This document shows, piece after piece, positions 1 to 7,463 of a stretch of 64,000 nucleotides of DNA. The DNA is taken from contig URKJ01000017.1 in assembly GCA_900548385.1 (NCBI GenBank), positions 1 to 64,000 of the forward strand, in the 5' to 3' direction. Within the stretch, counting starts at the first letter, position 1. Each line of letters opens with the position of its first letter. The translations under genes and the position numbers were made by a program. The notes below the pieces were generated by a model. The model was not told the DNA's origin. It did no database searches and saw nothing but the letters and a program-made list of their open reading frames with translations. Source of the DNA: an uncultured bacterium (lineage in GTDB: Bacteria; Verrucomicrobiota; Lentisphaeria; Victivallales; UBA1829).

Positions 1-54
1 CCCGCAACATCCACCGTGACAGGGTGGCACTCTAACCAATTGAGCTACGCCTCC
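1..54 (-). tRNA. tRNA-Asp (GTC), 3' end cut by window edge
   Basis: On the minus strand the sequence starts with the acceptor strand GGAGGCG, then a D-arm (AGCTCAATTGGTTAGAGT) and an anticodon stem CCACC/GGTGG around the loop CTGTCAC. The anticodon is therefore GTC (Asp). The variable region and the start of the T-arm run off at position 1, so the T-loop and 3' acceptor are missing. The 5' end of the tRNA faces the neighbouring cassette. Confidence 0.9.
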
Positions 55-183
55 GTTTGAGTATGTCATTAATATATTGCGATTCATAAAAATGTCAAGC
101 AGAAAAATGAAAAAACATTATGAAATATTTTTCTTGTAATAGCTGTTTTTGAATTATTTATGGAATTTTTTTCATTTTGCCTA

Positions 184-212
184 TTGACTTTTTCGATGTT
201 TCAGTCTATAAT
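184..212 (+). promoter_or_regulatory. Sigma-70 promoter of the LacI-type cassette
   Basis: TTGACT (184-189) and TATAAT (207-212) are separated by exactly 17 bp. Transcription would start near 219, just upstream of the AGGAG ribosome site and the ATG at 242. It matches the promoters at 28259, 32722 and 49030 in quality and spacing. Confidence 0.75.
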
Positions 213-241
213 TATGGAAGAGCGCAAATTCAGGAGAGGCG

Positions 242-1240
242 ATGAACAGGAAAATTACAATCAAAGAGATTGCGGAACATTGCGGGGTCAGCATGGCAAC
301 GGTTTCCCGGACGATCAACGGGAATTCTTACGTCAGTGCGGAGCTGCGGAAAAAAATCCGCGAATACATCGAAGATATTGGATGGAAAGCCAATACTCTC
401 TCTGAAAAGATTCAGACTGAAATGAATTCTGATATTGTCGTTGTTGCCAGTCTCAATCTGCTGGACCGGGAAGAACGCGCGTTGGAGTTGAAATTGCTGC
501 TGGAGGAACTTTATCATGCCGGATTCAATCCGACGGTGCGTCTCGGACATCGTTCGGAGTCTTTGCAGAAGTGTTTGAAAGAGCGTCCGGCTCTTGTCGT
601 ATTATATGGCGTCAGCGACCGGTTGTATGAAGATATAAAGCGGCTTATGGAGGCGGGGATCCGCATCATCGGAATCGGAGAGGCTCATCGGCATCCGTGT
701 CCGCTTGTGATGAGCGATCACCGCACCGCCGCATGTGAAGCAGCGGAAGTGCTTTGGAAAAACGGAGCACGGAAGATTGCGTTGTTCGCCGCGATGGGAG
801 CGCAGCCGCACCCGGCGGAGCTGGAGAAAATTTATTCACGTTCCGCAAAGATAATACGCGGCATTCAGGAGGTTTATCCCGACTTCGATTATACCAAAGA
901 CGCCGTCAGCGATTGTTACGGAGATTTGACGGAGTTCAAGAGAATGCTGGCGTCCGGGCTGTATGACGGCTGGATTTTGGGCAACAGCGACCGGCTGAAT
1001 GAATTCCTTGCGCAGGAAGGAGTGGTTTCGGCAATGGAAAAACGGATCGTTCTGCTTCAGGGCAATCCATTCCGTCCGGTCCCTCCTGTCTGTCTGAAAG
1101 TTTTTTCGGAAAATATTCCGCTGTGGAGCCGCAAACTGGTGGAACTGGTTCAGAAAGCGTCATCCGCAGTGAATGAAGAGTATCTGATTCCGTATATTGG
1201 AGTCTGCTCCAAAAGAAAACATACCGGAAAGGAGAAATAA
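242..1240 (+). CDS. LacI/PurR-family transcriptional regulator
   Basis: A 332-residue protein with an N-terminal LacI-type helix-turn-helix (TIKEIAEHCGVSMATVSRTI, residues 7-26) and hinge, followed by a periplasmic-binding-protein-like sugar sensor domain to about residue 310. Members of the family repress sugar genes until an effector binds. It is cytoplasmic. AGGAG precedes the ATG at a normal distance. The pseudopilin starts 2 bp after its stop and a GH5 enzyme follows, so it most likely controls its own operon in response to a glycan breakdown product. The effector cannot be read from the sequence. It has a near-consensus promoter of its own. Confidence 0.9.
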   Translation: MNRKITIKEIAEHCGVSMATVSRTINGNSYVSAELRKKIREYIEDIGWKANTLSEKIQTEMNSDIVVVASLNLLDREERALELKLLLEELYHAGFNPTVRLGHRSESLQKCLKERPALVVLYGVSDRLYEDIKRLMEAGIRIIGIGEAHRHPCPLVMSDHRTAACEAAEVLWKNGARKIALFAAMGAQPHPAELEKIYSRSAKIIRGIQEVYPDFDYTKDAVSDCYGDLTEFKRMLASGLYDGWILGNSDRLNEFLAQEGVVSAMEKRIVLLQGNPFRPVPPVCLKVFSENIPLWSRKLVELVQKASSAVNEEYLIPYIGVCSKRKHTGKEK

Positions 1241-1242
1241 AA

Positions 1243-1968
1243 ATGTCACGGAACAAATGGTTTACTATAATAGAGCTTCTGGTTGTTTTGTCTGTGGTCT
1301 CTATCCTGATGTCTCTGCTGCTTCCGGCTCTTGGAAAAGCGAGAGAGAACGCATTGAGAATGGAGTGTATAAGCAATCTGAAAACGATCGGGACTGCAAG
1401 CGGGATGTATCGGGGAGATTATGATGATTATGTGATTCCGCCGGTGATTGACGGCGCCGAACCGAATGTACCGGGACATCTGCATGCAAAAAACGGTTAT
1501 CATTGGCCGGGTCATTTTGCGTCGCTTTACATGGGTGCTCCAATGGATGGGATTCATCCTAAATTCAAGCGGTTCAAATCTTTGATGTGCCCGCATGATA
1601 TTCCGGCTCCTGATGAAAACGGAAGATTAAGTTATGTGGCTTTGGCTTACTGGTTTTTTGCGGGAAAATGCTCCAGGGAACCTGTTCCGTCCAGAAAATA
1701 TTTCATTACGGAGAACTATAGAAAAAAACTGTCTTATGTTTCTGCGGGAGAAAGTAATTCGCTTTGGAGTGAGGTTTCCATTTGGAATGCCGGAACGCGC
1801 TCCCGCTGTGATGTGGAGCGTTCGTGGCTTGTCGGTGCTTACCATCTTGATACGGCTCCGTTTCTTTATTTGGATCTGCATGTTTCTCCTTTGAAATATC
1901 ACAAGGGGCATGCGATGCGGACCGGGTCATTTTTGTGGTGGAGAAAAGTGGAGAATCTGACGGAGTAA
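1243..1968 (+). CDS. Pseudopilin-like protein (prepilin N-terminus)
   Basis: A 241-residue protein. A short basic leader precedes a type IV prepilin motif (FTIIELLVVL) and a hydrophobic helix to about residue 30, where a prepilin peptidase would cut before the Phe and methylate it. The globular remainder follows. Near the C-terminus the spacing of the H-X9-DG motif is partly kept (YHLDTAPFLYLDLH), but the DG is degenerate. AAAGGAG lies upstream of the ATG. It sits between a LacI regulator and a GH5 enzyme, the same position held by the pseudopilins at 29645, 33840 and 50314. It could be a minor pilin, a type II secretion pseudopilin or a surface adaptor for the enzyme; the sequence does not decide. 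Confidence 0.85.
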   Translation: MSRNKWFTIIELLVVLSVVSILMSLLLPALGKARENALRMECISNLKTIGTASGMYRGDYDDYVIPPVIDGAEPNVPGHLHAKNGYHWPGHFASLYMGAPMDGIHPKFKRFKSLMCPHDIPAPDENGRLSYVALAYWFFAGKCSREPVPSRKYFITENYRKKLSYVSAGESNSLWSEVSIWNAGTRSRCDVERSWLVGAYHLDTAPFLYLDLHVSPLKYHKGHAMRTGSFLWWRKVENLTE

Positions 1969-2032
1969 GGTTGCTTGTCCGATTGGAAATGAATTAACTT
2001 GCGGTTGCAGAAAACGGAAAGGGATATGGAAT

Positions 2033-3670
2033 ATGAGAAGAGTTTGTTTCCTTGTCGGGGCGGTGGTTCTGGGAGTTTTTCTTTCGGTTCAGGCCGGCTA
2101 TCGGAAAGCGGAGTTGCTGTATGAGGAGAATTTTAACGTTCCGGCGGAGATGATCAAGGGATGGAATGTGCCGATAGGGCGAGTGTATGATCCCGGCGGA
2201 GGAAAAGAGGGAAAGGGGGCGCTTTATTTTTCCAGTCCGGAAGACCGGCCGGGAGGAATCGTGATCCGGAAATCCCTGGATCCGAAAGTCGTAAACGGAC
2301 GGATTTGTCTTGAAGCGACAGTCCGGGGAAAAAATTTGAAGCCTGCCGACAGGCGTTACTGGGGCTCGAAGATCATGTTGTCTTTCCGGGGAATTCGTGG
2401 AGACATTGCGAATCCGGAGCCGCAGCGGCGGTTCGGAACGTATGACTGGTACAAGGCCGTCGTTTTTACCGATGTCGGGAATCCGGAGTCGATTAAGCTG
2501 TCTCTTGGGATGCAGAAAGGAACGGGTGAATTCTGGGTGCAGAGCGTACGGATTTACCGGGTGGAGGAGGGGGTGGATTCAACGCCTCCTCCGGAAAGCA
2601 ATCCGGTTGCGGATGCGCTTCCACGCGGAAAAGGAGGGACGCGGTATCGTGGTTTTATGAGCGGAGAGGATATGAGTGAAGAGGCTTTCCGGCAGCTTAC
2701 CGAGTGGAATGTCAATTTGATTCGTTACCAATTCCTGACAAAACGCTATCGCAATGGGCGGTTGATCCGGCAATGGGATGTTTCTACGCAGGAACTGTAT
2801 TTGAAATGGATAGACGATCAGATCCGGGGGCTGGATGCGGTTCTTCCCCTTTGCAGGAAATACGGTATCCGGATCGCCATTGATGTTCATGTCGGACCGG
2901 GAACTAAAATAGACCATCTCGCCTCCAATACGCTGGGAGGTGATACGAATGTGGAGACTCTGGAAAAAGCGTGGCGCAGGATTGCGCAACACTACCGGAA
3001 TGAACCGCTGATTTATGGCTATGATCTGCTCAATGAGCCGAAAGTTGACAAGCTGATCCGGACGAATCGGGAAAATCCGTGGTTGATTATTGCGAACCGG
3101 GTGGTAAAAGCGATCCGCGAGGTTGACCGGACGACTCCGGTGATCTGTTCACTGCACAGCGGGTGTTATATTCCGTTGGATGACGGGAATGTGATCTATT
3201 CGCCTCATTTCTATTCACCTCTTGCCTATACGCATTACGGGGTTCTGGATTCCATGAAGTGGGATTATCCCGGATGGATTGACGGTGTGTATTGGAATAA
3301 GGAACAGATGCGGGCTGCTTTGAAAAACGTGATAGAGTTTCAGCGGAAGTACGGGGTGCCTATTTATATCGGAGAGTTCAGTGTTGTCAACTGGGCGGCG
3401 AACGGGGAACGGTGGCTTGCGGATGCAATTGAACTGTTTGAAGAATATGGCTGGGATTGGACTTATCATGCGTTTCGGGAGGCTCCCACATGGAGTTTGG
3501 AACATCAGGGATGGGCGCCCCGCAAATTTAAACGGAGTTCTGACAATCCCCGGTTGCGAGTAATAAAAGAGTCTTTGCGCAGAAATGCAAAACCGGCAAT
3601 TCCATTGCGAAATACTATCCTCTCCGGAAAGCAAAAATTGACGGAGATCCCGCTTCGTGGCAGGAAGTGA
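2033..3670 (+). CDS. Secreted glycoside hydrolase family 5 (endoglucanase-like), altered C-terminus
   Basis: A 545-residue protein with a signal peptide (about 1-21), a beta-sandwich, carbohydrate-binding-like domain (about 22-185) and a GH5 (beta/alpha)8 domain (about 200-510). The likely acid/base Glu is E335 in YDLLNEP and the nucleophile E448 in YIGEFSV, so it should be an active retaining beta-glycanase acting outside the cell. The substrate (beta-glucan, mannan or xylan type) is not determined. The last 25 or so residues look out of frame: the open frame one base over encodes a convincing protein C-terminus (see 3595-3795). The stop at 3670 therefore probably follows a rearrangement. 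It is the third gene of the LacI cassette. Confidence 0.85.
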   Translation: MRRVCFLVGAVVLGVFLSVQAGYRKAELLYEENFNVPAEMIKGWNVPIGRVYDPGGGKEGKGALYFSSPEDRPGGIVIRKSLDPKVVNGRICLEATVRGKNLKPADRRYWGSKIMLSFRGIRGDIANPEPQRRFGTYDWYKAVVFTDVGNPESIKLSLGMQKGTGEFWVQSVRIYRVEEGVDSTPPPESNPVADALPRGKGGTRYRGFMSGEDMSEEAFRQLTEWNVNLIRYQFLTKRYRNGRLIRQWDVSTQELYLKWIDDQIRGLDAVLPLCRKYGIRIAIDVHVGPGTKIDHLASNTLGGDTNVETLEKAWRRIAQHYRNEPLIYGYDLLNEPKVDKLIRTNRENPWLIIANRVVKAIREVDRTTPVICSLHSGCYIPLDDGNVIYSPHFYSPLAYTHYGVLDSMKWDYPGWIDGVYWNKEQMRAALKNVIEFQRKYGVPIYIGEFSVVNWAANGERWLADAIELFEEYGWDWTYHAFREAPTWSLEHQGWAPRKFKRSSDNPRLRVIKESLRRNAKPAIPLRNTILSGKQKLTEIPLRGRK

Positions 3671-3795
3671 CGATCCCGCTTGCGGAAATCCTGCCGGACC
3701 GCGGGCGCTGGGAGGAAATACAGGATTTTTATATTCAGTTCGTCGGGGAGCCTTCCGCCGGACTGCAAATACGGAATTTGGAGATTGAATACTGA
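3595..3795 (+). pseudogene. Orphan C-terminal fragment of a carbohydrate-binding-like protein
   Basis: Frame 1 is open from 3544 to the TGA at 3793-3795 and from about 3595 reads like a real beta-rich domain end (WQEVTIPLAEILPDRG, then FYIQFVGEPSAG, ending RNLEIEY). It overlaps the tail of the GH5 gene in another frame and has no start of its own. Its stop overlaps the ATG of the next gene as TGATG, which suggests it once belonged to a full gene coupled to the phosphoesterase. Either a deletion fused two genes or a frameshift split one. About 65 residues is shorter than a typical complete module, which favours deletion. Confidence 0.65.
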
Positions 3796-6221
3796 TGAGT
3801 AATGGAACAGAACAGGCTTTGGCGACGTTCGCTTTGATCGGAGACCCGCAGTATGCGGACCGGGAACCCAGTGGGAAACGGCACTATCAATATGGATACC
3901 GTCTGCACCGGGAGACGATCCGTTCTCTGAACCGGGTGGAGGGACTTGATTTCATCGTCAGTCTCGGCGATCTCGGCGATGGCTCTTCCCGCGAGGAGAT
4001 TCCGCTGATGCTTGGGAATTTCCGGGAGACAGCGGTGCCCATCCGGCATGTGGTCGGAAATCATGACTATGTGCAGTACACGGAAGCGGAGCTGCTGAAT
4101 TTGTTCAGCTTGAACAGCATGTTCTATGATTTTACGGTCGGAACCGTCCGTTTCATCGTGCTGAACGGTCTTGATGAAAGCCGCTTTTCTCCGGCGGGAT
4201 CGGAACGGCGCAGACATGCCGCCGAATTCCGGGCGTCGCATCCGTGGCTTGAGCTCCGGGAATGGGACGGGATGCTGTCGCAGATTTCCAAAGAGTGGCT
4301 GAAGCGGAAGCTGGACGAGAGTCGCTCGGCAGGAGAGCTTGCGGTGATCCTCTGTCATGTTCCGGTCTGGCATGAAGCGACCGGCGAGGATGCCCGGATG
4401 TGGGATCATGCGGAGCTTCTGGAGCTGCTGGATTCCTATGACCATGTGCGCGGCTGGTTCGCGGGGCATTATCATCCGGGCGGGATCGCGCTTCGCAACG
4501 GCGTGCTGCACAAGACCGTCCGCGCAATCTGCAATTCCGCGGTTCCCACGGCTTCCGTTGCGCGGATCTATGCGGACCGGATCGAACTGGAGGGAATCGG
4601 CGAAGAGCAGGATTTTGTATTCCCGTTCGAGTTTGTTCCCGCCCGGATTTCCGGAACCGCTCCTGCCGGGAGCATCGTTATGGCGGATACCGGAGAACTG
4701 ACGGAGACACAGGCGGACGGCACATTTTCGCTGACGGTCGGTGCTCCGGGGATTTATTCCCTGAAAGCGGTTGCCGAGGGGAAGGCGGATGCGTTCGTTC
4801 CGGAGCTTCGTGTACCTGTTTCGGGGATTGTCATCGCGATGGATGAGGCGCCGGAACGGCATCTTGTCCGGGGGGATTGCGGCGGATTCGCCACGCTCCG
4901 GGTTGCGGATGACGGGAACCCGGTCCGGTGGTTTGATCTCGCGGGGACGCCGTTCGGCGGAGCAGAGATCAATAAACCGTGCTGGCATGAGAACAGTACG
5001 AATTTCTGGACGCGCGGTCCGTATGCGTTTTCCGCCGCCGGAACTCCGTCTGTGCAGGTGGAACCCTTTTACCCGGAATTGCGGGAGCGGGGATGGTTCA
5101 AGGGGGATTTTCATGCGCATCTGATCCACGGGGAAAATATTTACCGGGGAAATCTGCCGTTGTTCGCATTTGCCGCGCGTGCGGAGCATTACGATTGGCT
5201 GTGGTGTTCCTCGCGTTTTGCAAACGACGGGGATGTGACCGATTACAGGCGTCTTGCGGAACGGCTGTCGGACGAATGTTTTCTGCTGCGTCTCAATGCG
5301 GAATTCCCGAAAAACTGGCGCGGTCATGTCGGCAATCTGGGAGTGGAACCGATCACGGTCGGGACCGATACGGAGCAGGTCACGAATTTCGAACTGGTCC
5401 GGCATTATATCGCATCGCGCGGCGGAGTAGCGATCCCTGTGCATCCGCTTTACAATGACGTGATCCGGGAGGAGAACGGACGCCCGTTTTCGTGGATGAC
5501 CGGAAAAGAGGTGTTCCTCTGGCTGCTCTGTGCGCCGGAAATGATGCCGTGTCTGGATCTGTTTTACAATGATGATACGCCGGGAGCCGCGGAATTTTGG
5601 TATATGCTGCTGAACCGCGGTTACCGGATCGGCTGTACGGCGACCAGCGACGCCGCGTTCGATGTCGGACGCACTCCCGGAAGCGGCCGCGGAGCGACCT
5701 TTGTCCGCATGGAGTCGCTGACGGAACCCGCTCTTCTGCAGGGGTTGCGTGAGCGCCGGACCGTGGTTTCGTGGGATGGCGCCGTGGTTCTGCTTGAGAT
5801 CGGCGGACGGAGCAGCGGCGAGCTTATCCCGCCCGACGGGACTGCGCTTCCGGTTATGCTGACCGTATATGAGCGGCCCGGAAAAGAGATCGAGCTCAAG
5901 CTGATCCGGAACGGTGCGTGTGTCGGGATGTTCCGGGAGACCGTGCCGTCCGGAGGAAAACTGACGTTCGAGACGGAAATCGCGGAGCGGGAAAACTGCT
6001 GGTATCTGGCGGAACTGCGGGAGGCGGGGAAACCGGACCGGATCCGGTCCGCGGCGTCTCCGGTTTATTTCCGCGACGAACGGTTCCGGGAACCGGAGAT
6101 CCTGCCGGTGCCGTCTTCGTTCAGCAGAGAGTTTCTGGATTATATGAAATTTCTGCCGATTGAGGAGCTGATGAACCCTGAAACATTCGACCGGTACCGG
6201 GATTTTCTGATAAAACACTGA
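3795..6221 (+). CDS. Calcineurin-like phosphoesterase fused to a PHP/CehA-type metallohydrolase
   Basis: An 808-residue protein without a clear signal peptide. Residues about 10-260 carry the metallophosphoesterase motifs in order: GDPQ, GDLGD, GNHD and GHYHPGG, enough for a two-metal site. A beta-sandwich linker follows (about 270-420). From about residue 434 a CehA/PHP-like domain starts with WFKGDFHAHL and continues with further His and Asp residues (VHPLYND, TSDAAFD). The C-terminal 150 residues look like a beta-rich accessory domain. It follows the orphan fragment with a TGATG overlap. Family knowledge supports phosphoester cleavage; its location after a GH5 suggests a phosphorylated or sulfated glycan product, which is inference. 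Confidence 0.75.
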   Translation: MSNGTEQALATFALIGDPQYADREPSGKRHYQYGYRLHRETIRSLNRVEGLDFIVSLGDLGDGSSREEIPLMLGNFRETAVPIRHVVGNHDYVQYTEAELLNLFSLNSMFYDFTVGTVRFIVLNGLDESRFSPAGSERRRHAAEFRASHPWLELREWDGMLSQISKEWLKRKLDESRSAGELAVILCHVPVWHEATGEDARMWDHAELLELLDSYDHVRGWFAGHYHPGGIALRNGVLHKTVRAICNSAVPTASVARIYADRIELEGIGEEQDFVFPFEFVPARISGTAPAGSIVMADTGELTETQADGTFSLTVGAPGIYSLKAVAEGKADAFVPELRVPVSGIVIAMDEAPERHLVRGDCGGFATLRVADDGNPVRWFDLAGTPFGGAEINKPCWHENSTNFWTRGPYAFSAAGTPSVQVEPFYPELRERGWFKGDFHAHLIHGENIYRGNLPLFAFAARAEHYDWLWCSSRFANDGDVTDYRRLAERLSDECFLLRLNAEFPKNWRGHVGNLGVEPITVGTDTEQVTNFELVRHYIASRGGVAIPVHPLYNDVIREENGRPFSWMTGKEVFLWLLCAPEMMPCLDLFYNDDTPGAAEFWYMLLNRGYRIGCTATSDAAFDVGRTPGSGRGATFVRMESLTEPALLQGLRERRTVVSWDGAVVLLEIGGRSSGELIPPDGTALPVMLTVYERPGKEIELKLIRNGACVGMFRETVPSGGKLTFETEIAERENCWYLAELREAGKPDRIRSAASPVYFRDERFREPEILPVPSSFSREFLDYMKFLPIEELMNPETFDRYRDFLIKH

Positions 6222-6250
6222 TTTTCAGCGTGATTTTATCGGAAAACCAT

Positions 6251-6300
6251 TTGACTATTTCTCCTGTTTGAGATAAACTATGAAAAACTGAAACAGGAGA
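6251..6300 (+). promoter_or_regulatory. Promoter with 10-bp inverted repeat covering the ribosome site
   Basis: TTGACT (6251-6256) and TAAACT (6274-6279) are 17 bp apart. A perfect 10-bp inverted repeat, TCTCCTGTTT at 6260-6269 and AAACAGGAGA at 6291-6300, straddles the -10 and includes the AGGAG ribosome site of the next gene. It could be a repressor operator. If transcription starts further upstream, it could instead fold and hide the ribosome site. Confidence 0.6.
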
Positions 6301-6308
6301 TGTTTATT

Positions 6309-7460
6309 ATGTCGGATTTTGTTGCCAGGACCAATTCCCACAATGCGGAGGGATGGCTTGTAACCACTCCCGGAATCAAGTATTTTGTTACGGAGGAGGG
6401 CGGTCAGATCGCTCCGGTCACATTCCGGATGGCGGATGGAAGTTCCGTTGAACCCTATCATCTGACTCCGTGGCAGGATGAGAATAAAACCGGGCTTTCC
6501 GGAGCGCTGAAGAATCTGCGCGGCGAGATTTTCTGTATGCCGTTCGGCGGAAACGCCGATCCGGTGGACGGGGAGAAGCATCCGGCTCACGGAGAATGTT
6601 CCGGCGGAAAATGGGAACTCATGTCTGCGGAAAACAACGGGGTGTCGTCTACGGTCCGGTTCAGTTTTTCGTCAGAGATCCGGAAATCCGAACTTGTCAA
6701 GACGGTTACGGTGAACCGGGGGGAATCGGTGCTGTATTTTACGCATACGGTTTCCGGTTCGCACGGCAGTATGCCGCTTGGTCATCATCCGATCATCAAA
6801 ATGCCGGCGAAAGGCGAAACGATGCTGCTTTCCGTCGGCCGATTCGATTACGGTTCGACCTGTCCCGGCGTGTTTTCCAATCCGGAAAAGGAGGCGTACC
6901 AGCTTCTGGCACGCGGGGAGGAGTTCACTGAAATTGAAGCCGTTCCGGTCCTGCCGAAAGATATGGACACGGTCGATTATTCTGTTTTTCCGTCGCCTTA
7001 CGGTTTCTGCGATCTTTTTTCCGTGTTCAAAAAGCCGTCGGACAAGCCCGCGTGGGTGGCGGCGGTTTACCCGGATAAAGGGTATCTCTGGTATGCGCTG
7101 AAAGACGCCGCCGTGCTTCCCTCCACAACGCTCTGGGTCTCCAATTCGGGGCGGTTCTTCGCTCCGTGGAGCGGGCGGACGTTCTGTCTCGGCGTGGAGG
7201 ATACCTGCTCCTATTTTGCCGACGGGCTCAAACATTCCGTGGAGCCCAACAAGCTGAACGGGCTCGGTTTTCCGACCGCGATCCGGTTCGATCCGGAAAA
7301 ACCGACCGTGATCCGGCACATTCAGGGCGTGGCGCAGGTTCCCGCGGATTTCGGAAAAGTGGCGGATGTTGAATTCGGCGACCGCACGGTTACGTTCCGG
7401 GACGTAAACGGAAAATCCGTGACCGCCGCAGTCGATTACCAATTTGTGATGGAGAAATAA
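6309..7460 (+). CDS. Galactose mutarotase-like fold protein
   Basis: A 383-residue cytoplasmic protein of beta-sandwich character, resembling aldose-1-epimerase/GH-associated mutarotase domains. It has a paired-His segment (PLGHHPIIKMP, about 155-165) where such proteins bind sugar. No closer family is certain. An in-frame ATG exists at 6300, but AGGAG (6295-6299) runs into it, so 6309 with a 9-nt spacing is the better start. Four bp separate it from the alpha-galactosidase-like gene. The pair is probably an operon under the promoter at 6251, handling anomers or side-chain galactosides released from glycans. Confidence 0.6.
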   Translation: MSDFVARTNSHNAEGWLVTTPGIKYFVTEEGGQIAPVTFRMADGSSVEPYHLTPWQDENKTGLSGALKNLRGEIFCMPFGGNADPVDGEKHPAHGECSGGKWELMSAENNGVSSTVRFSFSSEIRKSELVKTVTVNRGESVLYFTHTVSGSHGSMPLGHHPIIKMPAKGETMLLSVGRFDYGSTCPGVFSNPEKEAYQLLARGEEFTEIEAVPVLPKDMDTVDYSVFPSPYGFCDLFSVFKKPSDKPAWVAAVYPDKGYLWYALKDAAVLPSTTLWVSNSGRFFAPWSGRTFCLGVEDTCSYFADGLKHSVEPNKLNGLGFPTAIRFDPEKPTVIRHIQGVAQVPADFGKVADVEFGDRTVTFRDVNGKSVTAAVDYQFVMEK

Positions 7461-7463
7461 AGG

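Noticed and set aside
3735..6218. 827-codon open frame on the minus strand
   Set aside because: It mirrors the phosphoesterase gene codon for codon, has no family similarity and is rich in Arg, Pro and His. It is a shadow of GC-rich coding.
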